Shown here one piece after another: positions 35,376-47,439 of a stretch of DNA of 64,000 nucleotides (its first letter is position 1; each line of letters begins with the position of its first letter). The translations under genes and the position numbers were made by a program. This DNA is from Akebia trifoliata (lineage: Eukaryota > Streptophyta > Magnoliopsida > Ranunculales > Lardizabalaceae), in contig CM030714.1 in assembly GCA_017979445.1 (NCBI GenBank), positions 6,200,001 through 6,264,000 on the forward strand. Reading direction: 5' to 3'. The notes under the pieces are model-generated. The model was given only the letters and a program-made list of their open reading frames with translations. It was not told the DNA's origin and made no database searches.

Positions 35376-38300
35376 CACCAGATTTGGCCCAATCCTATAT
35401 ATATGATCTGTTGATTTAATTTGTTGATACAAATTTGGATTTGCGGTTTACAGTTTGCCAGTCTAGAAAAAACTTGATTCGAAGGGTTAGGTAGAAATAA
35501 TTCATTTTTTGTTTCACCATGTTAGTTTGGTTCATTTGTATATACATACAATTCAAACATGCAAGTTAAAAATATCAAAGTGCTACACAGAAAATTTCTA
35601 AATTTGCTTCTTTTGCAATATACACGTGTGAAGAAGAAAGATATAGTTTCTCAAAATAAAAATAAAAAACATGGATCTTGAATATTTCATCCACCGAACC
35701 CATGACGAAATGCAGCGAATTGGTTGAACCCAGTACGAGCCGTACATCCAATTGGTTCACTTCACACTTGATCATGGTTCGATTAAGTACGAATGGGAAT
35801 CTAGTAAAACTGCTTTGGCCCACTTCTATGTACCCACACACATAAAATCAGACACATTGATGATTGTTAACCATTCAAGTCTATGGATGGGTTTGAATTA
35901 GATAGGTACAGGATGACGTCACATGAAGAATTATCTTTAAGGTTGGTGTGATAACTCTGACATTTGTTTAAGTTACGGGTTGGAATCCTATGCACCCTCC
36001 CACAGCTCAACACATGCCATTTAAATCACAATCTAATAACATTTTAAAAAGGAGACAATTTAAGTATCAATCCCTTGGATTATGGCTTCCGTGGCATGTG
36101 TTAAGGTGTGGGTGGAGGGTTTCAATCCTCCACCTGGATGCATACGATATAAACTCATAAGTTACATGAGTAGTTTTTTTTGGTCATTATTGCATAAAAT
36201 GCTTAGAAAAGTAAAGATTGATAGAAACGTGAAATTTAATTGGGTGACACATGGATGTAGAGCACGAAATTCTAGGATTTTAATATATTTTTCACCATCG
36301 AATCAACACATTTTAAATTGGTGAAAATAACAAAATGGATAATTTTTTTAATTGGATACGATTTTAAGTGAATGGTTGAGAGCAAGTAAAAGTTGGGGTA
36401 CCAATAAAAGTTCTCTCGTTATTTTTGTTAGATTTCTATTTTTTGGATTTAAGATTTTATATGAGCCCAATCATAATTGTAAACAATTATTAAAATTATT
36501 CACTTTGAACAAGTGTTATAATGTTGAGATTATAATTTGAATATTTGTAATGTTTGAACAATGTGTTTTGATCTTTAATCGGGATATGATAAACAAAATA
36601 TGAAATTGGGGTGTAATTAGTAAAAGTTGGGGTGCTAATAGTAGCTCTCTTTTATACCCCTTGATTTTATTATATAATGTTCAAGCAATTTCTTTTTTCA
36701 TTTTTCTTTCTTAAATCTATTCTAAACCTTGAACTTCAGAGGATTGAGGACAAATCAACATGGTAGTTCATGAGAATCAATGAGGACCCTGATCTAAGCT
36801 TTATATGCAAGGATTTGTTTTGGCATTTGATGGAATAATTAGTTTGTTAACAATATTGCATTTTGAACAAGGCCACAAACAATCGTGACAGCTTTCTTGC
36901 CCGAGTTTTAGAAAGAAAATTCCTAGTAAGGGCCTGTCCTATTGCAAAGGCCCCGACTAGCCAAGTAAATGATTAGAGCCAGTGAGCGTTGATTTCATAA
37001 CCTGGTTTTAAAACCACATTCACCAATTAATTACTAACCATTAACTCGCTTGCTTATAAAAAAAGAAAAGAGAGAAACTTCTCTTATGGAAAAGTATGGT
37101 GTGAGATTGTGATTTCTAGCCATTGACTCAAGCATAACGTGATAATACTCCAATGTTAATTCTAATGATCTCTTTGAATTCAAAATCCAACAATCAGACA
37201 TCATTGATAAGGCTGACTTTTATTTGCAGACTCACAAGGGTGTGTCAAACATTCTTGAATTAGTGGGCCCAAAGGAGCTTGATATATGGCACATTTTGCG
37301 CGATCCATCGGTCCAAGTGATAGCGACCTGTAGCGAAAATTTTCTCCTTTACTAGATACAAATAAGTCCCCACCGGGAACCATTTCTATATTTCCACCTC
37401 ACCCCATGTGAGAGGTTTGGGCCAAAACCAGAGTCCAATTGAACCTTTTTTTTTGGGTGATATGATTGACATGCCCCTCCACATTTTGGTAACAGTCTTG
37501 TAGTATCTCATATTACGCATCTTGACGTGAAAGTCGATAGGAGCGATAGATGACTTTTCACTTGTATCTCGATGAAAATAATATATGGTTCTCATACATT
37601 TTCACTTTAGGATGTGCAATGTGAGATACAATCTTGAGATCACTTTAGGATTATTCTTTTGGTAAATATATATTAGAGGTACCCAGTGAGTATGATTTTT
37701 TCAAACACATAACATGCTTCGCCTTCAATTCTAATAGAAACCCTAAGATTTTCTACTTCAAAATCTATATCTTCTACTTTATAAAAAAATCCTATTTTAT
37801 TCTGAGGTTTAACTTTGAAGATAAAATCTTAAAATTGAAAAAGGGGATAAATTTTTTACCTTAAGAGATTGTATATAGGACTGTGATTTGAGCACAATGG
37901 ATGGTAGACCTAGGCTCAACTCAAGTGGCAGAATCTTTGACTAGAGCACCGAATTAGATCTCATTAAACTAAGTTTGAGTTTCTAAACTTGGGTTATCCG
38001 TAGTTACGTAGTTTTGGACGGATTGGCCTAATTTTGTTTTCATAAGAAAAGAAATTTTACATCTTAAACAAGAAACAATTATATAATATTTTAAAAATAA
38101 ATAACAATATGTAACTCATATGAAAATATTTATATATTGTTATATAGCGTCAGGTTGGGCTTGAAACCCTCAACCCAAATTAAGGACGGATTGTTTAATC
38201 TAAGTTTTTAATCCGGGCTTAAATTACATTCTACGTAACGTGGCCGACTCTCTCCCATCTTGAATAAGGTTGATCTCGGGCCATCCCGACCCAAATTGCA

Positions 38301-38450
38301 GCCCTAGTTGTCTATGATGGGTTTCAGGCAGAAAAATCAATGATTGTTGAGGTCAAGGGTTATATAAGAAGGCATTTAATTCGATTGTAGAAATTGACAA
38401 CTAGAAAAACAATATCCTTACTAAATGAGTAATGAATAACCTCAAAAAAT
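35376..38450. other. Gene-free region
   Basis: No supported gene. Contains an inverted pair at ~35978-36022 and ~36091-36135 (CTCAACACATGCCAT versus GTGGCATGTGTTAAG), and strips at ~36385-36655 sharing AGTAAAAGTTGGGGTGCTAA with the 19.5-kb MITE. A tRNA-like CTCAACTCAAGTGGCAGA (~37917) may be a SINE scrap. The 60-70 codon open stretches at 37201-37595 show no domain. Confidence 0.35.
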
Positions 38451-39868
38451 CATTCGGTCCTACCATGCTCGACACAAGGTCAATACTCGTGTTTTCATCC
38501 GTCATTCATTACTTCATCAGCCATCGTTCTTCAATGATTTAGTAAACAATTGATCACAGTCCTCTTTCTTTTTCTGTTGTTAACAGATTTGTCACTTTGT
38601 ATTTTTCACTCAAACACAAACACGTAATAACGTTTGTCGTCTGTCACTACCATGTAACAATCAATCTATCAATTCCTTCGACTTATATACCAATCAATCT
38701 CTCTCTCTCATGAAGGTTTTCAATAGGTAGGCTTAGACCATGGATTATCGAATAATCTTGTTTATTATAAACCAATTAAGTTTTTATTTATTTATTTTTT
38801 TGGGATAAATTTAGTCAATCACCCATGAACGCTTTGTGAGTCAAAAAAGGTAGACACTCTGAAAAATTAGATTTAGAATATCTCGCAAACAACGTATGGA
38901 GAATAGTACATGATTCTCTAGTCATTTTTGTGTGATCTTGGACATGATTTGATTTTTTGATGTTTATTGGAGGAGTTTAAGATATTCATGTATTTAGTCT
39001 TGAATTTGGTTTTCGAGTAATTATTATTATTATTTTCTTGTGGCATATATGGCCATGAAGGTTTTGTATTATTTGGTTTTGTTTTATTTATTATTATTTT
39101 TGCATTACCAATTATACCAATCCTACTAAAAACATGTATTTTCTTTTTCATATTAATGGTCATAAAATGTAATCTCATTCATAAAGCTAACTGCTCTCTC
39201 CATGTTATAGGTTTGGGCCCAAACCTTCAGTCCAAATTGATGATTTTACTTTGATTTAGACATCTCTTTCCATACTTTGGTAAATATTAGAGGTTGCCCC
39301 CTGGGTTTCAAACACATGATACACCTCCCTGGAACTCGGCCTAATTTGCAAGAATATCTGAAAATGACTTAAATGCCCTCATCATGGAATCTAGCAAGCA
39401 ATACCCTTGCTTTTTTTTCTTAAATTCTGTTATCTTTAGGATCTTCAACTTCTAGGGTAAATATTCTTTAACCTATTCAACCACAGTTTTAATTCATGGT
39501 CAGCAACCTGTTATAGAAAATGCTTGACTTTCTACCTAAATATCCATCATCTTCAACTTCTTCAAAAATCTTAAATTGTTCTTGAGGCTGAGCTTAGAAA
39601 ATGGAACTTAAGGTTGGAAAAAATGGTGAAATATTTTATGATAAGAGGCCGCATATGACAGGTTATAGGAAGAAATTATCAAAGGGCTTTTGGCTAGAGG
39701 TTCATGATGAGGGCATGTAAGTCATATTTGTTAGTCTCGTGAAGAAGACTGAGAAGTCAGGGTTAGGTCATAACTTTGAAAATGCAGGGACTCCTAAAAT
39801 ATTAATAGAAATGTGAAGGGATATCTCTAAAAAAAATTGATCATTTTATTTTTGGATCTTGTTAACTT

Positions 39869-40210
39869 GTGCCCTTGGGGTCAGGGCACACACGTTAAAG
39901 TGCATTGAATACACTTTGAAAATTGGAATCTGAGAGTATTTTGATAAATATAATATTTTAAAGGGTATTTTTGATACAAAATCTAATTTTAATGAGTTGT
40001 TATTACACTCAATTAAGATGAACCATTATTAATAATTTATTTACCAACTGAATTAAATGTAGGGTCCTTGTTACCGAGTACTCTAAGGGCACACGTTAAA
40101 GTGCAATAAATACACATTAATTTTGTACCTAAAATACCCTTAACAAATCATTTTTACAAAAATACCCTCTGATGCTTAATCCCTAGATGTATTATTGCAC
40201 TTTAACCCTA
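39869..40210. mobile_element. Non-autonomous element in block A
   Basis: Begins GTGCCCTTGGGGTCAGGGCA, CACGTTAAAGTGCATTGAAT; the right part carries AAGGGCACACGTTAAAGTGC, AATAAATACAC and ends TATTATTGCACTTTAACCCT. Ends are partly inverted. The same element sits at the matching place in block B, so it predates the duplication. Confidence 0.4.
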
Positions 40211-43200
40211 AAATATGCTCAAGCCAATTGGTGCTCTTCAACAAGTTACTCAACCATCGATGGTGATCATCCACGCGTCCTTCTTCACAGGTTTGTCATT
40301 TTGTATTTTTGTCTTTAAAACAAACTCTTATGACAAACACAAAGGTCATCCAATGTTCATAACCATTGAGAAAGAATTGAGAAATGGTGCTGGCAAAGCG
40401 TGCATGTAACAATCAATCTATCAATCCTTTGGAGTCAGGTACCAATCAATCAATCAATCAATTTCTCTCTCTCTCTCTCAAGTTAGACCATGGATCTTTA
40501 TTTGAACTGAAGTGGAAGAAGTAAATGGGAAAATTTAGTCTTACGCCCTCTAAAATTGATGAAATTAGTGATATTTTTGTGAAATGCAAGATGAGAGGTA
40601 GACCCCTTGACTTTTGTTGATTTGGTCAATTCGTTAATAAATACGTTCATCCCTTGATAGAGATGACAAAATATTTAAAATGCCTTTATGTGTTGAAATT
40701 ACAAAAATGTTCTTTGATTTAAACAATCTAAATGTATTGATCTAATCGCTCTAAACACGATAGCTATGAGAATCCTAATCATTCTCAATCCTATTTCTCA
40801 TTTACATATACTTAAATATTATTTTTTTGAAGTAAAATCTTATTATTTTCAACTTGTTTTCATCACTAACAATCAAATTTCATACTTTTCAATTTAATTT
40901 CATCATGTTCATCCCAACCTAAAGGCATTTTTTGACCCCACATGCTCAAAAATTTTGCATGGAAAACACTAAAACAAAATATAAAAAAATAATAAATCGA
41001 GAGAGAAAGATGAAATAATGAAGAAAATGAATTTAGTAATACCCCATTTTGACTTTTTTTTTTCTACAAAAACTTGAGCCTTGATGTTAAAATAGTAAAA
41101 AAATAGTTCACCAGAGAGTCCAAACTTTCACCCATTACACGAAATATAGAATCTTTAACTCGATCTATTAAAATCGAAATAAAAGTTTTAATGATATATT
41201 TTCGAAATAATGACTTTAACGAATAGAATTAATCATAACACTCACAACAATAACCCAAACTTAATTGGCGTGATAATGGAAAAAACCAAAACTTCATCTC
41301 CATCTTTCCTAAAGAAGATGAAGTTGGGGTTTTGCCTTTCAATCAAACAGTCTAAATACATTCAATCTAATGGTGTAGATCAAATTAGAATATAAAGATT
41401 TGTCAAGTAAGGAAAGGGCATTTCTTTAATTTAAACACTATAAGGGTAATTTTGGGGGGAAAACCTTATCTTTTATTTTGCGTAGGGATTTCACCAATTT
41501 TATAGGGGGTAAAACTAAATTTCCCAAGTTAATGCTATATGATTTTTATAGATTTTTGTGTGATATCTTGGACCTGATGATATGATTTTTGGTGTTTGAT
41601 GGAGTAGTTTTGGATATTTTGATATTTGGTTTCGAAATTTGATTTAAGTGAATTTTTTTATCACAAAAGCCAATTTGGAATTCATAAAATCCTAGATGGC
41701 TAATCCCATGAAGCTTAAAGAGAGGGTAGTTTTGTAATTTGGGATGCTCCCAATACACTATTCGTGTGATTGGCTGATCTAGGATTCTGTGAAATTCCCG
41801 ATTGACTCTTGTTTTCATGAGAAATTTTTTTTTTCATACTTGAAGGTTTTTTTTTTATTATAAATATTTGCAAACCAACAATAGAATTTTACTTCCCAAC
41901 AAAAACAATACAATTTTACTAGAATTTGAACATGTAATTTTTTTTTATATTAATAGCCATAAAATTTTTCTCTCATTCATGCTTTTTAATATTTGTTCCA
42001 AAAATTTTGAACCAATTTTTTTCCGCATATCCTTTCCTTCACATTATTAAGCAAAATTTTATAAAATTTTTAAAAGTCAAAATCGAATTAAAGTTGCACT
42101 AATCCTATAGAAAATAATTTAGATACTTCGAATTGAATTGCTACCTCGACATTCAGCCCTCAATTGTATTTTTTGGATCTGTAATATAGCAAACATGCAC
42201 AAAGATCCAAAAAACATAAATTAATCTATAAGAAAGAAAGAATGATGTAAAAGATTGCTAAGACACAAAGTCTATTGAGGATCAATCTAGGGAAAATTAT
42301 TAAAAAAATAATATATTCTTTTATTATTTATTAGAAAAATAATTATTTTTAACTATTTAAAAAAAGATACTAACAAGGTTGTTTGACCGTCTTATTACGA
42401 AAGAAGGTAGTTTGACTGTCTTGTTTGAGAAATAAAATCTTCAAATAGCAAAATTACCTTTTATTTGTAATTAAAAAAAGTTTATTTGACCGTCTTGTTA
42501 CATACAAACTTTCAAAATAAGTTCCTTTGAATGTCAAGGTATATTAATCTTAAGCTAATTTAGAGTAAATAATTTATTTAAGAGATTGAAGATGAGGGTA
42601 TTGTAGTCAATTGCATAAGTCTATTTGAGAAGACCAAGGTTAAAAGGGCATGTAGGCATTTAGATGAATATTTGAGAAATCATGTGTTTTCAAAATGATG
42701 GCGGCATCTCTACTAACTTAGGGTTCTCTCATAGATTAAAGAAAAATTATCTAAGTGCCCAAAACTTTACCCTCAAGACAAAATCTCGTGAATTTTCACT
42801 CCCGACTCTTAAATTTTAAGAGAACAACCACAATCTATTACTCACTATATACATAAAAAAAAAATTCATTAATGAAACATGTAAATCCATTGGAGTTAAT
42901 AAAAAAATACACATACCTCGATAATGAATCATTGGTTTAATTGAATAAAATAGATAGATTACCATTCTCTCCATCTCAGGCCACCCTTGTATGGTTCCTC
43001 TTCAAGCATACGAGAGAGGTGGGGAAAAGCAGATGATTTAAAAGCGGACTCCCCATTTATTATGATTTCATAACAAATTGATTGAGTAATAGCTAGTAAA
43101 CTGCCTAAAAAGGAAAATTTATTATTTGATCATATCCTAACATAAGAAGTCCAACAAGAATTAAGAACAATACATGAAATGACAATCCATGAAAATAAAA

Positions 43201-43523
43201 ATAAAAACGATACTGAGATTGACCACTTTTAACTTAGCTTCTAGACTAGTGAGAAATGACCTAAATGGCATTTTCTTCATCCTCTAGAAAAAAAATCTTT
43301 GAATATATTTTGTCTCCAAAACCGATTATCTTCAAGATCTTCAACCTTACCGGATCCAATCCATTAATTTTCATGGATTAGTGACTAAGAACCTTCCAAA
43401 AAAATGGAATAAATGCTTTGATTGTGATCATCCAATAATTTTTGTTGGCTTTTATTTGTTTTTTACTTGTGAGAACTCTCAGGTACTTTCCTTCTTGAAT
43501 TATGGTTATCTTCATCACTAGGA

Positions 43524-43665
43524 AAGGAAATAAAAAATCAGGTATATGCCAGTAATATTCCATTTTATATTGTATATATTAACCCCTCTCTCTCTCTCTC
43601 TATATATATATATAAAATCAGGTATATGCCAGTAATATTCCATTTTATATTGTATATATCAACCC

Positions 43666-43706
<41 letters not shown>

Positions 43707-43708
43707 CA
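43524..43708. repeat. Local tandem duplication ending in (TC)n(TA)n
   Basis: AATCAGGTATATGCCAGTAA, TATTCCATTTTATATTGTAT occurs at ~43536 and again at ~43616, each copy followed by a TC run and then a TA run. Block B has one copy with almost no TC run; block C has one copy with a long one. This TA tract is the site where block C received its MITE cluster. Confidence 0.75.
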
Positions 43709-43989
43709 AAAATTAAGATAACTCGGTCTTGTGAGTACTATTCAACACGGTTTTAGGTGACGCGGTTTTCAATTCCTTTTTAATTATATATATTTCACAA
43801 TGCAACCAATGGTTCCATGTGTAGAAACATTGAGACAGAATTTTTAAGATAAGGCCTTTGACCATAACATTGATATCTCCGTTTGACACAAAACTTACCA
43901 ATATATATATTTAAACTCTTATATCATCCTCGAAGATTCAATTGAAATTAATAGGATAACTAGTTAAGAGTGCTAAAACACCCCAGCTG

Positions 43990-44325
43990 ATGGCAAGGAC
44001 CTTTGAAGCTATAATAGTTAGTGGCGGTGGTGGTGGTGGTGGTCGGGCTAAACATGTTTCCAACCGAATTTTACTCATTTGTCAAATTATCATTTCATTG
44101 TCAATCATAGCTTCGGTTATTTTTGCATGCCTTCACAAATTGAATGGTGGAGAAAAGGTTAAAGATAAAAGAAAGACGAAGAAGAGAGAAAAAGAAAAGA
44201 AAAAGAAGAAGAGTAGCAAAAAGGACAAAAAGGATCGTCCTGAGCATGAAGTAACCATCACTTGTTGTGGTGAGGGCTGTTGTGATGGTGATGGTGATGG
44301 AGGGGGTGGTTGTGGAGGCGATTAA
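43990..44325 (+). CDS. Small membrane-anchored Lys-rich/Cys-rich protein, copy A (111 aa)
   Basis: Intronless. Residues 1-26 are short with a Gly run (G12-G18); 27-48 (ILLICQIIISLSIIASVIFA) form one membrane segment; 56-82 are almost all Lys/Arg/Glu/Asp; 86-111 (HEVTITCCGEGCCDGDGDGG, ending CGGD) hold Cys92, 93, 97, 98 and 108. No other Met precedes the ATG. Compared with copies B and C, length differences are whole codons (Gly run, Lys run, DG repeat) and the frame is open in all three, arguing for a translated, selected protein. The 3' flank has an (ATT)n microsatellite of variable length and TAATAAACT-type polyadenylation candidates. A single-pass membrane protein with a basic tail is predicted; the CCxxxCC tail might bind metal or be acylated. 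I do not recognise the family and assign no function. Confidence 0.75.
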   Translation: MARTFEAIIVSGGGGGGGRAKHVSNRILLICQIIISLSIIASVIFACLHKLNGGEKVKDKRKTKKREKEKKKKKSSKKDKKDRPEHEVTITCCGEGCCDGDGDGGGGCGGD

Positions 44326-44779
44326 TGAATGTGGCCAGAGCTAAGTATCTCTTTTATTATTATTATTATTATTATTATTATCATTAATAAACTGAATCTC
44401 ATGTTGTAATGGGAGAAAAAAAAATTGACACTTTACAAATATTTAGGTTGTAATATTTTGATTTTTGAGTGCTACCAAAATGTAATGTAATAAAAAATAT
44501 TGATTTGCATTTGTTTGGATTGAAAAAAGCAAAATAGTGTACTTATTTTGGCGAAATATTTTGAATTATCAAAATTTTCATTGATTCATTAAAAACGAAA
44601 AATAAAAGAAATTATTTTGCTTCCTACAAATCCTCATCCATAATGGTGAGTTGAGATTAGCTATAAACAATAATGTTGCACGTCCAAGTTGGGAGAGGCA
44701 GAGATAGGGATGACAAGGGCAGGGAACAATATACCAACAATGAAGGTCTAGATCATTGTTTGAGCGATGGGGAACTGTT

Positions 44780-44900
44780 TGTTAGAATAGTCCCACATCG
44801 CCGGGTATTATTGGGATGTGCAATGTATAAAGCCGGGGGCAACCCTCTCCTTGCAAGCCAGTTTTTCAAGGATGAGTTAGGCCCATGGTTTACTTAAACT
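44780..44900 (+). promoter_or_regulatory. LTR-like / snRNA-promoter-like strip (copy A)
   Basis: Starts TGTTAGAATAGTCCCACAT, includes GTCCCACATCG (44790-44800), an exact match to the plant snRNA upstream sequence element RTCCCACATCG, then a TATAA at 44826 and GATGAGTTAGGCCCATGG. The opening TGTTAGA and the GAGTTAGGCCCA motif are typical of small plant LTRs (TRIM-like), which often carry the same element. No second LTR and no snRNA body were found, so a solo LTR remnant is the better reading. Confidence 0.45.
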
Positions 44901-44974
44901 ATCTAAATCTGTTGGTAAAGAAGACTCGTTATTCTTAGCTGTTGAAGTGCTCCGGATGTATATTTGACTCTCTG

Positions 44975-45313
44975 ATGTCCTTTCATGACTTTTCCTATTT
45001 CAACGATCCTGCAAACGGAAAGTTTGTCCAAGTTTATGAAATGAGTTGCTCAAGGGAAACAAGTGCAGTTCAGTTCTATATGGAGAAGTTCAAATATATT
45101 TTACCAAGTAAAGGACTTTCTCAGATTCTGAGGTCAAAGAGATTGACTATAACCTCATGGAAAGGGAGTTCATCAACACCTGACCCATTTTTCGTTCTTT
45201 TATCCGACCGAGGATCAATCAATGTATCTCAGTGCAATCAGGATGACATGTTTAACTTCCAAGTTTTGGGTCTACAACATGTATACGGCACTCTTCTAGT
45301 TTATCAATCCTGA
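44975..45313 (+). CDS. Open reading frame of unknown origin (113 codons incl. stop)
   Basis: From MSFHDFSYFNDPANGKFV to ...GLQHVYGTLLVYQS. Low-complexity-free, balanced composition, but no domain recognised. The matching region in block B has a 1-bp insertion and a small internal duplication that break the frame, so either copy A is a gene or exon whose B copy died, or both are relics. It follows the LTR-like strip and could belong to that element. Confidence 0.25.
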   Translation: MSFHDFSYFNDPANGKFVQVYEMSCSRETSAVQFYMEKFKYILPSKGLSQILRSKRLTITSWKGSSSTPDPFFVLLSDRGSINVSQCNQDDMFNFQVLGLQHVYGTLLVYQS

Positions 45314-46635
45314 ATTTGCTTATTAAGGTGCCACATAGCTGAGACTAAGACACAAATAGGAGACTTCAAAACATTTTAGCTAGTGAGAGCGATCACAACA
45401 AATATAGAAGAAACCACAAACAGAGAAATAACAAGATAATAATTTAGATATCATGTACCCACAATTACTTACTCCGGTTGTTATGTCACTTTTTTTCTTA
45501 AATTCAAAATTATTAAACTCATCGTCAATCAAGATATTTCTTGATTTAAATGTCTTGGTGAACGACTTTTGGTCTACTGCTTCATGTAAATAAACAAGTC
45601 AAGCCTGCATCCGTTTCATTAAATTGTTTAAATTAAAGATATGGCGCTAAGTCTTGAGAAAATCAAATGAATTCCAATACCAGAATATCAAAAAGTACTT
45701 TTGCCTACAGTTTGGGTTGGAAAACTTACGCCTAACTTGGTAGTACCAAGGATAACCTTCATATGGGGTGCCTCCCAACTAAGTGAACCACGATCGTGCA
45801 TAGTTCCATGAAGCCACTGCTCTAAGTTAAGAATAAAAACCCAAAACAGTCTGAATTTCTGATCAAAGCTAAGCCCATTCATTTTGATGTGGGATTGCAT
45901 TACAAAACAAGCAAGAAATTGATAATTGAAAGTTACTCATTTTAGTAAAATCACTATTGTACTTATATACAACATACAATCCATGATTGGATAAATGCCT
46001 ATTTTAAAACAAGGAAACAAAAGAAGAAAGAAAAAAGTCGGATATGTAACTTTGACAAGATCAAACCAATAATTCTAACAATTTCACAAGAAAATAATGA
46101 CCGAAAACTAAAATCCCACTTGGGTTTTCATCCATTCCACAAATCAAGAAAACCCCATTATTCATCTAAACCAGCCCTGTAGAATTCTCATATTAAGTTC
46201 AACACTTCATGTACAAACATAATAGGAGTTCATGTTACAGATTACATAATAGATAAGAAGCATTTAAAATTAAAAGAAGGAGAAAAAGCATACCACTTGT
46301 GGTAATCTTCTTCAATAAGACCCCCAAAAGAGAAGAATTTCAAAAGCGGAATAGAGAGGCCAATGCTAAGTAAAAATAACCTAAATCAACAAAATCCAAA
46401 AGTCCCAAAAATAGCATAGGTTGAATAAATAGGTATGATCCCAGATTACCATTGGAAAAATTGGTATGTTCGTTATAGTGTATGGTAGGGCTGTCAATGG
46501 ATTGGATTTAAATCAGGTTGGGTCAATCCATTTCAAAACCAATAAGAGTCAGATTAGATCCAAATCTGATATTTATTGGATTGAGTCCTCAGACCATATT
46601 TAGACTCAAATAGGGTCCTATGAGACATCCAAAAC
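45314..46635. other. Non-coding tail of block A
   Basis: No supported gene. An antisense open stretch at 45688-45900 is broken in block B by an extra base. The strip looks like flanking or intronic sequence of a lost gene and ends in GGGCTGTCAATGGATTGGAT-type repeat sequence at ~46490. Confidence 0.35.
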
Positions 46636-46866
46636 CTATCCAATAAGTTACCAGATGGAAGAGTTACAGATTGGGTCATTATCAGAACCAAAATCCTTAA
46701 TCTAGACACTCGATTTCTATCTGATCAATGGACAACCATAGTATGTGATCCTATCCAATAAGTTACCAGATCGAAGAGTTACAGATTGGGTCATTATCAA
46801 AACCAAAATCCTCTATCTAGACATTCTATTTCTATCTGATCAATGGACAACCATAGTATGCGACCC
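46636..46866. repeat. 115-bp tandem repeat, two units
   Basis: CTATCCAATAAGTTACCAGA starts units at 46636 and 46751, with close similarity through ATCAATGGACAACCATAGTA. Block B stops about 30 bp into its second unit, at the MITE junction (58853). Confidence 0.8.
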
Positions 46867-47258
46867 TACCCAAAAGGAGTTTCATAGATTGAATGGCTAT
46901 GATTAATGCAAAGGCCATAACCGGCTTAACATAATCTCGATCATTGGTCTACATTCGGGAATTGAGACCAAATGTATAACATTATTGTACATCAACCCAT
47001 GGAAATTTTGGCATTCAAATTGAATGGTGAAGATTCACTGATTAGTGGAGGTAGTTTACTGAATCTTGGTAGGGCGGGAACCATGATATCATTTATCCAA
47101 AAATATATTATCATCAGATTTGAAATGTGGCAGATTCTCATAGGTTGAGATCTAAAACAAAGATCGTGGGTAAGATCAGTGTAACGGATAAAACTGTCAA
47201 AAGTGAAAGTCACCTAACATAATTTCCAAGAAATGCATGATTCAGAGACTGCCAAGTG

Positions 47259-47350
47259 GATAAAGAATCAACCTCAGAATTTATCAACCAATGGGAATGC
47301 AGATTGAGATCCCTTATCTAAGAATTGTCATCCATGTAACCCTATTAATA
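47259..47350 (+). promoter_or_regulatory. LHCB1 promoter elements
   Basis: In order before the gene: GATAA (47259-47263), CCAAT (47288-47292), CTTATC = I-box GATAAG on the minus strand (47313-47318) and a TATTAATA core (47343-47350), about 90 bp before the ATG. CCAAT plus GATA motifs upstream of the TATA box is the arrangement known for light-regulated LHCB genes. Strong light and clock control is therefore likely. Confidence 0.55.
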
Positions 47351-47439
47351 CATGCAAGCAGCAAGAGCCACAAACATCAATAAATTCTACTACTAATTAC
47401 GTCTGAGCTTCTTCCCTTCTTGTTTACTAATTTCTCATC

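Larger units (their letters stand above)
38451..46775 (+). repeat. Segmental duplication, block A
   Basis: From CATTCGGTCCTACCATGCTC onward this block matches block B (50525-58853) in the same orientation and order with small substitutions and indels throughout. Start-to-start offset is 12,074 bp. Contents in order: non-coding repeat sequence, a small MITE (~39.9 kb), the 111-aa gene, an LTR-like promoter strip, a 113-codon open frame, and a long non-coding tail. Within it, an older internal duplication is visible: 38580-38740 resembles 40290-40500, and 38900-39060 resembles 41520-41690. Confidence 0.9.

Noticed and set aside
37201..37595. Two adjacent minus-strand frames (60 and 69 codons)
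   Set aside because: No recognised motif, no plausible splice joining, and no second copy to test conservation.
44790..44866. A U6-like snRNA gene
   Set aside because: Promoter motifs are present but no snRNA body follows, and a T5 run occurs almost at once.
44673..44897. 74-codon open frame downstream of the small gene in copy A
   Set aside because: It runs through the LTR-like strip; block B differs there by small indels and no domain is seen.
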